Positions 11,600 to 26,200 are shown, numbered from the stretch's first letter. The stretch is DNA of 64,000 nucleotides from Sceloporus undulatus (GCF_019175285.1 NC_056524.1:96031688-96095687), one strand, 5' to 3'. Notes: generated from the sequence alone by a model not told the origin. A program made the numbers and translations.

Positions 11600-13300
11600 A
11601 GGTAAACATATCCAGTTAAAACTGGGAACAGAATGGTAAGTAAGAACAGACTATGGGAGTAAGCCTTCCTTTTAGAATGTGCTTGTACAGTTCTCATAGC
11701 TATTAGGATGAGAGGTGGATCATGCCTGGCAGTTATTTTCTTTGTTTGGTCCTATACTGTATAACTTTGAAGGACCACCTTCCATTTACCTTACCTCAGT
11801 GGTGGGTGGGATCCATCCCAGCCCAGAAAACCCATTATCCATCCATAGGGTCCAAGACTAGACAGGATCTGGTGCCTCCAAGTCTTAATTCCAGCTACTT
11901 GTGAGGGACTCCGAAAATAAATATCAGCATACGCGTAGGACTTCACAGATGAAGAGCATCCTTCAGATAGCTTGATTCAAAGCCATTCTGACCTATCATT
12001 TTCCTACGTCATAAGAAATATAGGCTTAAGAAAAAATGAAAACAGGATATGGGGTAGGTACCAGATCACCTTCTGGTCATTAAGTCCTCTCAATCAAGTA
12101 ATTTTCCTCAACCCCTGTATTCCACCCAGAGCTACCACATTCTGGTTATAGTAGGCTTCAGAGTCTAGGAAAAATCCTTGGTGATTAGAATACTGATACA
12201 TAGCCCAGGGAAGAGAAATGTACATCTGAGTGGCCCAAAGAATCCAATAGAAGATCAAAATTCAGCCTGCTGGAGATTCCTCTATCTTGCCCTTTCACAA
12301 ACGCGGATCCCCTTTTGGCAAACCCCAGCCAGTTCCAGAGGGGGAGGAATCATTGCTATGTCTAATCAGAGGTTGAAGCAGCAGGGGAACCTCTGTCTGA
12401 TTCTTGCAAAGAATCCTGCAAAGCCTCTCTGATTAGAGATAGCAGGGACTCTTTGTTGCACTGTCGGCAAGCACCTGCAAGACTTGGCTAAATGCCAGTC
12501 TGGGCTTCATGTTTCTCATGAAAGAGAGGGACTGGTCCTCTTGCTTCTCCCATCCTTTTCCTTAGGGAAGGGGGATGTCTTTCCAGACTGAAAACACCTC
12601 CCCCCCCCACATTTACCTGACTGGATGTCAGTCAAAACACTATAAGGAAAAGCTCCACCTGGTACTGTGATGAAGGACTTAATGATGGTCAGTGGCATGG
12701 CTGTAAGCTCTGTTGTCATTTGATCCATTGAGGCCTTGGGATAAGGGAATTGGACTCCTGTTTAATTCTCCACTGCATTCCTGATTGAGTTAAGTGTTAA
12801 TTCCTAAACAGAGATTTCTGGGTATCAAAAATACATATATTAATTATTTCAGCAAGGCATCCCTCCGGATTAAACACATTCTGCATTGCCTTGCTTTCCA
12901 TGTTCATAAATGCTAAAACACTAGACAAAATTCTATCAAAGCAATCAACTATATGAAATATGAAAAATAATAAAATCTCTTCATAAATAAGTCTGCAATC
13001 TAGGGGGAAAACCCCAAAATGTCAGCTCCATCCTAAATGTTGAAATTGCACAAACAGTTTGCAAGAAAACATGTCACAGAGGAAAGTTTGTTCTGCCAAA
13101 TTAAGGAGGAGCCATATTTTTGCTGACAACATTTCTCTGAAGGTTTAAATAACTTAGTTTTAGCTTGCTGGACGTCTAGAAAATGAGTGAAAGAGTAAAA
13201 TCTGGCATAAAATGTTGAGCACTGGTATTTGCCATCCTGAGTTGAAGTGTAGCACAACAGCACCATCTAATGGCTGATATCACTGTTATGTGAAGGTGTC
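11600..13300. other. Unassigned intergenic sequence
   Basis: No supported gene. Open frames up to 84 codons lack homology. Confidence 0.4.
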
Positions 13301-13307
13301 ATTACTT

Positions 13308-13503
13308 TAGTTTTTTGTGGGTTTTTCAGGCTATGTGGCCATGTTCTAGAAGAGTTTATTCCTGATGTTTCACCAGCATCTGTGGCTGACATCTTCAGAG
13401 AAAGATGCCTCTCTGAAGATACCAGCCACAGATGTTGGTGAAACTTCAGGAATAAACTCTTCTAGAACATGGCCACATAGCCCGAAAAACCCACAAAAAA
13501 CTA
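13308..13503. mobile_element. Near-palindromic foldback MITE
   Basis: Two arms of about 95 bp (13308-13402 and about 13409-13503) are inverted with about five differences and a very short loop. Each starts TAGTTTTTTGTGGGTTTTTC. It could form a long hairpin in RNA. It sits about 560 bp beyond the ASMT stop. Confidence 0.85.
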
Positions 13504-13697
13504 TGGATGCCGGCCAAGAAAGCCTTCAATTTCACATTGTCATTACTTTGTTTTTAATTTCTAAACAATCTGCCCACCAGTTCTTAAAACAATTACATTT
13601 GCATTGATTTCCCTTTGACATCAATAGGTATAACTGTTTCTTTTCTACAGTAATATGTATCTGTCCTTATCAACTCAGAGAAGCACTTCATTTACAT

Positions 13698-13830
13698 AGA
13701 ATCATAAAATCATAGAGTTGGAAGAGACCGCACGGGCCATCCAGTCCAACCCCCTGCCATGCAGGAAATCCAAATCAAAGCATTCCCGACAGATGGCCAT
13801 CCAGCCTCCGTTTGAAGACCTCCAATACTG
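13698..13830 (-). mobile_element. CR1-like LINE 3' end
   Basis: AGAATCATAAAATCATAGAG, then TTGGAAGAGACCGCACGG and CCAACCCCCTGCCATGCAGG. Confidence 0.8.
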
Positions 13831-14065
13831 TATGTACTATGTAGACTATTTGGGAAATTGAAGGGGGGAAAGAGTCAAGCAGACACTCTTTTAAGGTAGA
13901 CTATAGTTAAACAAATCCATACTGCAACATTTCATAGCTGTTATATTGCTACTGGCATGATTTTTGCTATTCTAAACTTGTGAATTGGATGAAGGGCATT
14001 GGAACTATACTCTATTGTCAATGTTAGTGTACATGTACATATGATCTAGAGCAGCAGAGACTAAA

Positions 14066-14277
14066 TTATTTCCTTCCTAAAATGGCATCATACAGCTTCC
14101 CAGTTATCTTGATTTCAGTCTCTTGGAAACCTGCTGCTGTGAGGAGTTCACCATACTCTGTTGCAGTCCGCTCTTTTCCTTCTGTCTGAACAAGCATATT
14201 AAGAGAATAGAGCTGGCTTTCCAGTGGTCCACTTTTGTCCTCATTCAGAAGTGTTTCAATAAGCAGGACTCCACCAC
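14066..14277 (-). CDS. ASMT: ASMT coding exon 8 with stop (residues 277-346)
   Basis: The acceptor is CAACTAG. Encodes GGGVLLIETLLNEDKSGPLE, then SQLYSLNMLVQTEGKERTAT, and ends LYDAILGRK before TAA. It matches the human C-terminus closely. The first 200 bases downstream hold no canonical AATAAA; an AATATA variant lies near 13942-13947. Confidence 0.95.
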
Positions 14278-17200
14278 CTAGTTGGGATATAAGATTCATG
14301 AACACACAACCCATCACTGTAACACACAACCCAATCTGTCCCTCTTCTCCCAAATAGCTTTGCAACCTCAACTGAGCAGTGCAACACAGAGACAGCACTG
14401 TTTACCTGGGAAGTACCACTCATTTAATGCTTAATGCTACATAGAGGTAGGCAACATGTGGCTTTCACATAGGACTCATGCCCCATCTTCTTTCATTGTT
14501 GCTTGGGACTGATAAGAGATGCAACCCAATAATATCTGAAAGATCTTAAATTGCTCATCCGCAAAGGCCATGAAATTAAGATTATCATGTGGGGAAGGGG
14601 TAAGGACAGGATCACTCGCCCGTCCTTATCCCGTCTTTGACTGCGATCCCACAATAGGCTTTCAGATTGCAGTGCTATTGTCCGGTCATTGAAGTGGCAT
14701 TGCATTAACGCGATCTCCCATTAATACAAAATGTCAGGCAATGCCATTTCAATGACGGGACAATGATGGGATCTGCGCAATGTCGTTTGAAAGTCTTTCA
14801 CGTGATCACAGTCAATCACACTTTCCAGACGGGATAATGTCTGGATAAGCATGACATCATATGAAGATTTTCTCTTGCCTGTGCTATCAGAACAGGAAAA
14901 GGACGGGACAAGGACATTTCGTTCCCCCGTCTAATAATCTCCTACATCATAATAAAGATCTCGATCACTGAGATGCGGATTTTATGTTATTTCTACAAGT
15001 CAAAGGTCTACTCTCAAAGTGAAATAAGTCTGGATTGTTACTCATCAATGAACTTGCAATTTCACTGGTCCCAGGTGTGAAATGTCACTGCCAGGACAGC
15101 TACAATATTAGCAGTTCCATGGTGTCAGTATACCCTCCTCTCCCCCTATCTTCTCTCCTCCTCACTATTCCCAAGCAGGCTGATTGCCTTTTCTTTCTTT
15201 CTTTCTTTCTTTCTTTCTTTTAAACTCAAGTCATATTAACAGAATTCAGGAATTGTGTGAGAAACTGAAAATTGTATTGAAATGAAAGACATGTTGTGTA
15301 GGGAATAGGACAGGGAGATGAAGTTAAGTGGAGTCAAGAAGAGAACATAATGGCAGAAGCAGCCTCAGTCATGCAGTTGAAAAGACGTTCAATCATTGCT
15401 GCTCTGAAACTGGTAAGTTTCCTTTTTTATTAACTGGTGAGATTGCAGCGAGAAAAGGGCTCATATGGTAATATCCTGTTTTCCACATACATACATACCG
15501 GGTTTGCAGACCTTTTGCACTTTTGTAAGCAGCTGCACACATTTCTCATCTTCCCAGTCATGGAGGATCCTTGCTAAAATATACAGGTCAGCTTCTGGAA
15601 TATGATCTTTAAAAAAATCTCCTGTATTGAAATGTCAGGGGAAACAAACAAATTCAATACATTGATTTCTGTTGAGTCAGCACACTATGTTATTCAAGCA
15701 CGATCTATATAGCAAACGTTTTTAAAAGACCAACTGAAGAATTAATTTTGTCTCAAAAATTTGCCCCGAATTTTCATAGCAGCAAAATCAAAATTTGTCA
15801 CACACATGGACCATTGCCTCTCAACAGCAGATCAAGTTTAAGAATGTCAAGAAAATAACTCCACTGACTTAATTAATATCTCACTGTGATTAGGACAACA
15901 GAGAACACAATGGACAAGAAACAAAACTGTTTGTTTGTGGGGATTTGATAATATTTTATCCTACAACCACACAGATGGCATTGCATCATTGAATCAAACT
16001 TTAAAATGTTTGGGGGCAGGGGGGGGGAGGAACATTTTAATTTGGCACCAAAATGAAAGCAAGGACAGGCTCAGAAGGGACTGTTAGTATTCATAACAAA
16101 GATTTTAAGTGTCTATTTAAAAATAAATATTAATCATTCAGAACATTCAATAAATCAATTATATTCAGTCATTAAAGGGACATTCAGACCAGAGACTTCT
16201 TCATGCTCCACAATGATAGCATTGTTATGCCACATTAATTTCCATGGCTGTATCCTATGGAGTCCTGGAGTTTGTACTTTGGTGAGACACTAGAGCTCTT
16301 TGGCTGGACATTCTAAACACTTCTCCTGACGCTACCAGTCCCAGGATTTTGTATGGATGGAACCATGGCAGTTAGTGTGTAAAAATAATAAATAAAATAT
16401 AAAATATTTATTTGTATCCCGCTTTTCATAGATCAAAGCGGCAACAGCAATCAATAATACAGTTACATTCATATAAAAATCAGATTAAAAACATCAACAA
16501 TACATATCACAATCACAATCCTGCCAGCGGCAAATAAAACAATACAATGCGGTGAAATTACAAATTAGAGGGGAAAACTAGCTGCAAGGCAGTTTAGGGG
16601 AAAGCCTGTTGGAATAAATGGGTTTTTAAACCCTTTTTGAACTGGTCAAGGGAGGTGGAAGAGCAGAGCTCACTGGGAAGTGAGTTCCAGAGCTTGGGGG
16701 CAGAGATAGAAAAGCCCCTCTGTGATGTTACAACATATCTAGACTCTGGAACTCTAAGCAAATGCTCCCCAGCCGACCTGAGTGTGCGGGGCGGATTGTA
16801 TGGAGAGAGGCGGTCCTTCAGGTACCCTGGGCCCAAGCCATTTAGGGCTTTATAGGTAATAACCAACACCTTGTATTGAGCTCGGAAGCAAATTGGCAGC
16901 CAATGTAGATCTTTTAGCACAAGTGTTATATGACTGGCCCTGGAGACACCAGTGACCAGTCTGGCTGCCATATTCTGAACCAACTGTAGCTTCCGAGTGT
17001 GGTACAAGGGTTGCCCCATGTAGAGCGCATTGCAGAAATCCAAACAAGAGGTTACCAGAGCATGTACTACTGTTTCAAGGTCCCCTCGGCCTAGGTAGAG
17101 TCGCAGCTGGCGTATCAGCCAAAGCTGATAACAGGTGCTCCTGACCGTCGCATCCACGTGAGATGTAAGGTGAAGCGACGAATCAAGAGAGCCCTAAGAT

Positions 17201-20200
17201 ACCAAAGGATCAACTTCTGGTATAATCTACATTTAAGAAAGTGCAAAACCATTTTTGTAAAACCCCAGGGGAGCAAAACAGAAGAATGAGCTACATACTG
17301 TTTTAAAGAAGAGTTACAGATCTCAAAGCTTCCAGAATTTGTGATTCTCATTTTTTTAAAAAATCCATTTTTAGCACCTGGTGGGCCAAGACCCTATAAA
17401 CATGTCTCTGGGGTTCTGGAGTTAGCTCATGTTTCTGCTCCAGGTCCCACCCCTGTCCTACAGAGAGGGGGAAAGATTTTACATAGGAATTGATGCTCTT
17501 CTCCTTCTTTCTTTCCAGCTGTAAGCCTGTGTCTGAAACAAGATGCACAGGAAACACAACCCTTAAAGAAGCCACATTTACCTTCATGATAAGTAATCCG
17601 GCGTTCCTCTGAAGATACAAAATGCTTTTTTGTTGTTTCTATTACTTTAGGAAGGTCAAAAATTGTGACTGCACTGTTGGGATACAGTGAAATACATTCA
17701 TGGGCCAGGGCACCAGCACCTCCTTTTCAGAGAAAAATTAGAATAAGTTTAGACATAACCTACACTTGGCATAGCAGAAACTGTTCTCTCTCTCTCTCTG
17801 TCTGGAGTTTATCACACTAGCGAGATCCCATGAGAAAACAAGAGTTAAAAGCAATATAACATGAAGATAACCTGGAAATGCCCAATGTTTATCACACAAT
17901 GTTGCAGTTAATGTGAAATAACACAAAGTTAATCCAAATGCAAAATGGAGAAAACCAGCAGCTTTTCAAATTTAGAACCGAATTTAAAAAGCTGCTGTTT
18001 TTTTCCGTTTTGCGTTCGGATTAACTTCGAGTTATTTCATTTTAGCAGCAATTCAGTATGATAAACTTTCCAAATTTGCAAGTTCTGTTCCAATTTAATT
18101 TAAATCATGTTTAACTCCCATTTTCTCACGGGATCTCGTAATGTAATAAAGCTCTCTCTCTCTCATCATGCAGATAAACATCTATGTGAACAGTGTTCCA
18201 CATCATGACAGGATATTGTTTCTATATCAAGTATATGTATACATGCCATAGGCCTGGTACAGACTGGCTGAAAGCGGCAGTCTGGGGCTGATTTTAGGAC
18301 TCAGGAATGCATGCTTTTGAGCCCTACCATGTGGCAGCGGCGCCTTTATGGCGCAGTCCCGTCCACATGGAGGCCGCCATGATGATGCAAGAATGGTGTA
18401 GCGTCCACACATCGCGGCACTGCACTTGTAGCATCGGCATGCGACAATGCGCTAATGGTGCACTCATGGCATCTGCCACGCATACCAAAAAGAACCCACT
18501 TTTAGCGGGTTCTTTTTGCTGCTGAGGGAGGCCATGTAGTTTGGCTGCTGTGGCATCCCTCAGGAGTTAAAACAGGTGGCTCCATCCCACCCTTTTGGGG
18601 TGGCCTGTCAAGCCCCATAGTCACCTTTTGACTTATGGCTTATTTTTCATAGGATTTTCTTAGGCAAGAAATACTCAGAGGTGGTTTATCATATCTGGTT
18701 TTCAAACATGGCTTACAAAACAAAAGGAAACTGCACCCCAGCCTTCACAAGACTTGAGCAGTGCTGTTAATAACAGAGTCTTGGAGCTCTTTCACTCATA
18801 GGGTTCCCAAAAACCCATGCCAATTTGATGACAGCAACAAAGAAGTCATGTTTTATGTCACCTGCAGCACTATGGAATTGTAACATCTGTGTACAGAATT
18901 TCAGAAAGTAAAGATGATGGCATGCTTTGGTCACCAAGGGGACCAAAGTGAGGGATTCAGGCATCAGAGAAGGGATAGGCCAGAGTACTGCCAACGCAAA
19001 CAGGGTGAGTGCTGACATTTGCCTGACTGTATCATATAGTGATAACTTTCCGCCACATCTTCTTTTGACCATAAATCCCCTTCCACACATAGGCAGTAAA
19101 AGGGGCAGTGGAGATGTTGGTACCAATGTAGAAGGTGAGAAAAAGGCTTAAGTCAAGAGTGGCCAGCTGATCATCCTGAAGAGTGAAAGATATTTTAGGC
19201 TTTCTGTTGGTTTCCAGTAATCCAGGGATATGGAGTGTGTTGACCATCTAAAAGGTGTTGATCTACAACCACCATTATCCCTCACTTGGCTTCCAGGGAG
19301 ATGGAAGTTGCATTCCAACAGCAGTCAGAGGGCCACACTTTCCCCAATCCAGGTAAAGGGGCCTGGCATAGAGTAAAAATATGTTACAAAAGACTTCATG
19401 GGGATCCAAAAAGTACTAGGAACTGAAATAATCTCTTTTAACTACAGCTGAACTATGCAAGACAACTTTTATTATTCTGCAGAAACAGCTTCTTTTGATA
19501 CTGTATAATTGAGTCTCCTAAGCTTTTAGGTTCACAGTGGGCATCTGCAGGCCTTGGGGCCAAACCAGCCCTCAGGGGATGGAGGAAGTACAGGCCTTTG
19601 AACTTTCTCATGCCCATTCTCCTTTTCCCATGGCACCATTACTTGGTAGTTTCCCGGTTTCTGAGCAGTTTTTTCCTCCCTTCTAAAAGCTTGAAGTGCC
19701 TCCTCTAAATTGTGGGCATTGAGTACTTTAAGCTTAAATGTGATGGTGCTTTTAGTCCCACCTTTTTTACTTCTCCACCACTGGAACACAGCCCTTGAGA
19801 ATTTCCTGAAATGCTATTAGGCTCTTGATCCTCACCATATGCTAGCACAACTGTAGAGCAGGACATGCCAGCCACTATAATAATAATAAGACTGGGGAAG
19901 GAACTTGATGTGCCTAGCTCTACTTGAGCTGAAGCAGTACAGAGATTGCAACTGGCAACAATATCACACTTCTGTTAGAGTGTTATTATTCCATTCTAAC
20001 TGCTATGGCCAGCATGGATTGAGCATTGGATTATGACTCTGGAGACCAGGGTTCGAATCCCACTCAGCCATTAAATCCACTTGGTGACCCTGGGCAGGTC
20101 ACACCCTCTCAGGCTCAGGGGAAGGCAATGGCAAATTTCCTCTAAACAAATCTTGCCATGAAAACCCCATGATTTTGCCTTGAAAACGCCATAAATTGGG

Positions 20201-23200
20201 AAGAACTTGAAGGCACACAACACACAATACATAAAATCAGTTACCCACAGTTGTAGTCCCTCTACTTCATTAGGCCAGTTATGTATCCAAAGACACAAGC
20301 TGCTGTGTGCATGACAACTTTGGGATAAGCATCTTGATATCTCCATAATTGAATAAGCCAGAAAGTGAAAATTCTTTAACTTACCTCCGAGATCATAAAT
20401 CACAGTAAATGGAGAAAGATCAAATGCAACTAGCACATCTCTGCCACATATGCTCCAAGTGGCATTCAGTCCATACATGAACTTTATCATTTCTTCCTCT
20501 GACCTACAGATTTGAAATTGCATCAGCAATATACAATGTAATATTTATTCACACAAACTAAAATTATGTGACATTCATGAATTCTCAGATTAAACACTAT
20601 CATCTATGGTTCAGTATCCATGCAGACTGACCCATTCATTTCAAAAGCAGAAACAGATCTGAAAATCAATGGATTTGTTGTCCTTCTTGCATGAATGATG
20701 CATCCTTTGTAGGAAAAAAAAAAAGTCAATTTATGCAATGGTTCATTAAAACCCATAGGAAACTCCTGGACTCCTGCATATACAGAGGAATTTCTTGTAA
20801 ATGCAGGACTCTAAATATTGTATGGAAACTGATCCATGAGGATGAATACACACATGCACACACACACTTTTACTTATTATATAATTACAATGGATCTTAA
20901 CTCACTACCTTAGAGCTGCCTTTAATAAAACATACTGGCCTACAGTAGGGATTGGTGACTATCAGAGGCTAGAAAGATGCAGTAATGACCCAGGTGAACT
21001 TGGAAGGTCATGCCTCTGCAAAAAAAAAAGTCAAATGTTTTGCCCCCAGAGGTTCTCTAAGAGGCATTTGGGGGGTGTTTGCCATACCTTGAGGGGCATT
21101 TTAGGCCCAGGAATGCCCTTTTTACAACACAAAGGTCTGGTACAGACTGCTGGGTTGTGGCAACCTGGGGCCAAAATTAGGGCTTGGGAGTGTGGAGTAT
21201 CCACACGCTCCCAAGTCATAGTGTGTGGCAGCGGCACCATCATGGTGACCTCCCATCCACACAGGGGCCGCCATGATCATGCAGGCACGGCACAGTGTCC
21301 GCATATCATGGCACTGCTCTTGCATCATCAACACACCACAGTGCACCAATGGCACACTCATGATGGTGGCCACGCACACCAAGAAGAACTTGCTTTTAGC
21401 AGGTTCTTTTTGGTGCAGAGGGCGCCCGCACAGTTTGGTTGCTGCGGGCTCCCTCAGGAGTAAAAACAGGGGGCTCCAGCCTGCCCTTTTGGGATGGTCT
21501 GTCAAGCCCCAAAGTGACTGGACATTCATTTTCTTTCCACCCCATTTTAAGAAAAGGTTTCTTGGGCCTAAAATGATATGGGAAGGGGGGCATAATGAAA
21601 ATGCTTACATGCCTTCTATAAGCCATTTAGTAGATTTGAATTATTGACATCTGGGAGCCACAAAAATGGCCCTTGGTGCTGATGTAAAAGCCACCTTTTG
21701 CCTGCCCCTGGCCTAAATTAGAGTTCCCAACCAGAGTAGATGCATTGAATGAAAAGGATTTACATAAGTGTTGATTCACTATTCATCAAATGATTCAGAA
21801 GGTCTACTCTAGATGGGACTATCAATAGGATTCAGGCTGGAGTAACTGATATTCAATTTTACAAGTCTGACACTGAGATTTATTTAAAAAACACACACAG
21901 TATATTACCAAAGACAAAAGTTACACTTTTAATATTAAGTTACTGCATGGAGATCTTACCTGTAAAGTGCTTCAAATACATCTTTTGATGAAATGCCAAA
22001 TGCTCTCTGATATTGTTTTTTCCCCTCCCTTAGGAAAGAAAAGAGCACAAATTATCTGTTGGCACCATACCCAAAGCTATCCAAGGTACTGACCCTCATC
22101 CTGAAAATAAAGATATTTTTTTATTTATTTAGTATCCCACCTTTCTTCTGGGATGGGACCAAAGGTAACCTTGGATTGCTCCTTTTAAATTCAGGGTGAA
22201 CCCCAAAGTGGATTCACCTCCCATTGCCATAGGAGCCAGCCACTGCCCCGGAACTGCATATCTCCTTGCTATGTGAAACTTATTTTGGAAAAGCATTAGC
22301 TACAAAAGGCAGGGAGGACAGAGAGATGAGAAGATTTTTCAAGTCAGCTCACAAAAGAAAGTAGCTTGAGTTTGGGGGGGGAGGTTAAATTGAAGGAGAA
22401 AGCACTTAATTTTCAAGGATCAGGCTGTTACAGTTGCGGTGAGCACCAGTCGAAATAAGAAAAGCCGCCTTATCATCAACACATATGTATGAACATGACA
22501 AGCCAGAGAGAGAACTCTTAGAAAGCAGATGTGTTTCTCCACACCCTCTGCCACCATCACAACAGTTTCTGAGGAAGGTTGCTGTTGCCAAGCAGGCTCA
22601 TTCTTAATTGAGCCAGAGGGAATTGTTCCCTCAATACTGCAAGCAAGGTGCTGCACTCTGGGCACTTACTTCCCTTCCATTCAGCTGTCAGATCTTATCT
22701 ACCTCTTCCAGACCGCTGTGCAGGAGGAAGGGAGAGAAAGCTGGAAGTAAATGAAATCATGCCACTTCCCCCACCTCCTCAAACAGCTAACTGGTGCAGT
22801 TGGGGTTTCCTTTCTTCAAGTGGGCTGTGTGGGGAGCAGTTCTGGTCATATACATATTTGAATGAACTTCAGGCAGTTTAACTCTCCTGGAATTGTAGCA
22901 GTCAAAGAATAAATACGCCAGACTCTGTTCACTTCTAATCAGCCAGCATTGTAGCTGGGGTATTAACAATTTTCAGCATGCGAATGATAATTTAGAACCA
23001 AAGAAGAGGAGATTTTGCTTGTTTTGTAAGCTTAGACAAGTGCTTCATGGTCACACATCAATGCAGCAGGCCAGGAGAGAGTTTGGTGGAATTTTCAATG
23101 GGAATATATAAAAATGAACTGTTTTTGTATTTATATTTTAATTTTTATATTTAAATTTCATTATTAAATAAAAACTCCTCATTCACTAATAAAAATGAAT

Positions 23201-26200
23201 TGGCTCTCCCATGCATAGTTATTACTAAATTGATATTTAGATGTAAAATAACCTAAATGGTGTCTAAGCTGTCTTTAATGAAATATAGGCGGGATACAGA
23301 CGGGCAGGGGAAGACGTCTTGGAGGTGTATTCTGCTGAATACGGAGCCTCCAGACCGCCCGCCCCGGGGGCGTGGCTAAGGTGTATGGGGCTTCCACATG
23401 GGGGGCAGTGAAGACGCCTCACCTGGGGCCGTTTCTGACCCGCAGTTTCCATATCGCCGCCTCGCAGGATGCTGCAAAGAGAGAGGCAGCTTCCGCACGG
23501 GCAGCCAAAAACGGGGCTTTTTTTTTCTTTTGCCGGTTGGCGGATGCGCAGCTGCGCAGCTGCGGCGCTCAGCACTGGCGGCAGAAAGCATATGTGCATA
23601 TTTAAAGCGCCCAGGCCCCTTTAAACTTTTCCCCCGCCCTGGCCAAGAACAGTGGTGGTCTCCTGCCAACTGGTGATCAGCTGGTGTTGTCATCCTTGTC
23701 CGCTTGCACGTTGCTAGTGTCACCAGCATCATAGATGCCTCCTCTCCTTTGGTCCCCGCGCTCTGGCTGAATCTGCAATGCACAGCCACAGCTGTCGCCG
23801 CTGCCACCGCTGTCCCCCTGCCATCCCCCATCACCTCTTTTGTACATATGTAAATATTTAAAGTTTTAGCGGTTTTTTATTGTTAGGTGAAAATGGCACA
23901 GGAATGTGTGTAGGGGTTCACTTTATATTCCAAACTTTCCACAATTCTAGCAGCGCATGCATACATGTTGCTCTACGGTTAGGGTTACGAGCATTAAAAT
24001 AGAGTGCAGCTGTGCTGCAGCTTCCACATCTGCATGGCATCTGACGCTCTAATTAGAGCCTTGGTGCAAACTGTGCATGTTCCAGGACCCCAACTCATTA
24101 TGCGACGCAGCAGACACGGAGCTTTTAAATGGGCAACTTAAATTAGCGGCGTAGCAATTCTGGCATACCGGTGCAGCAGCTTATAGACGGAGCTGCGCAG
24201 TTGTGCAGCATATAGAAAAGAAGCGGGGAAAAGTGGCACCTTTTTAATGCCGCTTCTTCCCACTTGGGGCGTGCGGGCGGCGTGTTCATGGCGGCATTCA
24301 GGTAAGGGCCGTCTGAAGGCTATACCTTCATGACGTCATGAACACACCCCTTTTGCCCGTCTGTATCCCGCCATACTGACTTTCCTGAGGAGCGGCCTGC
24401 AGCTGCTTCCAGCTGCACCAGATAGGGGCTTCAGCAACCACATGCCATTGCCCCGATCTGGCCTTTCCAGGGTACAAAAAGGAGCCGCAAAAAGCAGTTC
24501 CTTTGCCCCTTAGGGGCGGTCTGCACAGCCTCTAAGTCTGCCATCATTAATGGAATGATAGCTTGGAGGGGTGTAGGAAGTTGCAGTGTAACAACAACTG
24601 GACCATAATTTGACCACTCATGTTGTAAAACATGATAGCATTATGAAAAATCTTATCTCTTTATGAGCTCAAATATAGATATACTGTATGGGTGAGAAAT
24701 TTGTGAGACTGAAGACAGGAGTATATGCCTGTACTATTTTTGTATGGAGGCTATAACTTCCACTGGATGCTTTATACCAGGGGTAGGCAACCTTTTTGAG
24801 TCAGGGGCCGGGTTGCTGTCCCTCAGACAACTGGGGGGCCGAAGCCAAAAAATAAATAATTAAATAATTTTTAAAAATTTAAATAAATAAATAAACTGGG
24901 ACAAATGCAGGAGAAAATTTTCTAATGGTGGACACTTTGTTAAAAAAAGTGGAGGACACGCAAAAAAATTTGCTGATTTTTTAAAAAATGTTAATATAAA
25001 TGCATGTTTCTGAGGCTTCTATAGACAATTGCCCCTGCAGGCGAGAGGCCAAAAGCCCCGGCGGCAATCGGCGGCAGGACCAGGCTGGGGCCGGTCCCAA
25101 GGCCTCGCTGGGCCGCATCCGGCCCGCGGGCCGCAGGTTGCCTACCCCTGCTTTATACAGTACTTAAATGATATACTGCCCCTGGAGGAGATTCAAAATG
25201 TACGGGGCCTGCTAAGAAAGAAATAAACACAAAAAATATTTATCAAGCCCAATATGTTCTGAATATCTCCTTCAGGGGCACTACACAACTTCAAAAAGTT
25301 TTTTTTTTTAAAAAAAATGATATAAAGTATAATCCTCAATTTCACAAACAGCAGTTAAAAATAAATTGCAGCCTGATATTATATATAACCTTAAAAATAT
25401 CAGCATGTAAAATATAATTGGCTGTCCTCTTTTGTAGTCCCTTTGTCTTTAATTTCAAATTATATAAATATATATGGAAGTTTTATACGTATATCTTCAA
25501 ATGCCTAGAGATTTCCTCTCCTTGGCTTTCACCCTGTATTTCATAGTGTCCTACATTTCTTGGTTATTTATTGCTTTCTCTAGACCAGGGCCAATGATCA
25601 AGCCTGTTTTCTTTTAAAATACTGGCCTCAAAAAGCCCTGAGTAAATGCAGTCTTAAATGTGTTTCTACTGTATATCTATAGTCATACAGAAAATGTCAG
25701 TTGCATAGTTCTTATTCATTCCATTTGAGATTGTGAAGTAGGGCTTTATAATAATGATGCTGATAATAATAACTTCACAGGAGCCCAAGCAGAGAACCAT
25801 ATGTTGTTTCTCAGTCACAAAAAAATCTCATTTTCTTTTTTGTTTTCTTCCACACAGACAACAGCATCTCAATGCCTACATGCCTGTTCTTCACTGGCAG
25901 GTATCCCAAGGGAACTATTTCCACAAATAGTGTTATTAGGACTAAGTGTTCCCTAGATACTTTCTCACACCTGCAATACCTTTGTCCTCAGAGATACTGC
26001 GATTTTAGCATTTGTGTTCAGAATGAAACATGAACAGTAATAACTTTGAAGCAGTCTCAAAGCTTGGAAACTTTTTTTTCTTTTATGGGTGACAACTCTC
26101 CGAATCCCTATTATCACTCTGTCTGGGATTCAGGGATCTCATTCAAAATAGTAACTTTTCTCTGCTTTGAGTACTCCTTTGCAAGCAACAAGCACTTTAA

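Noticed and set aside
20007-20226. tRNA gene suggested by the box B motif
   Set aside because: The tRNA-like head leads into the Sauria SINE body and tail and has no complete cloverleaf.
23376-23834. 152-codon open frame on the minus strand
   Set aside because: It lies wholly inside the GC-rich 23288-24372 transposon derivative, has overlapping frames on the other strand, and shows no domain.
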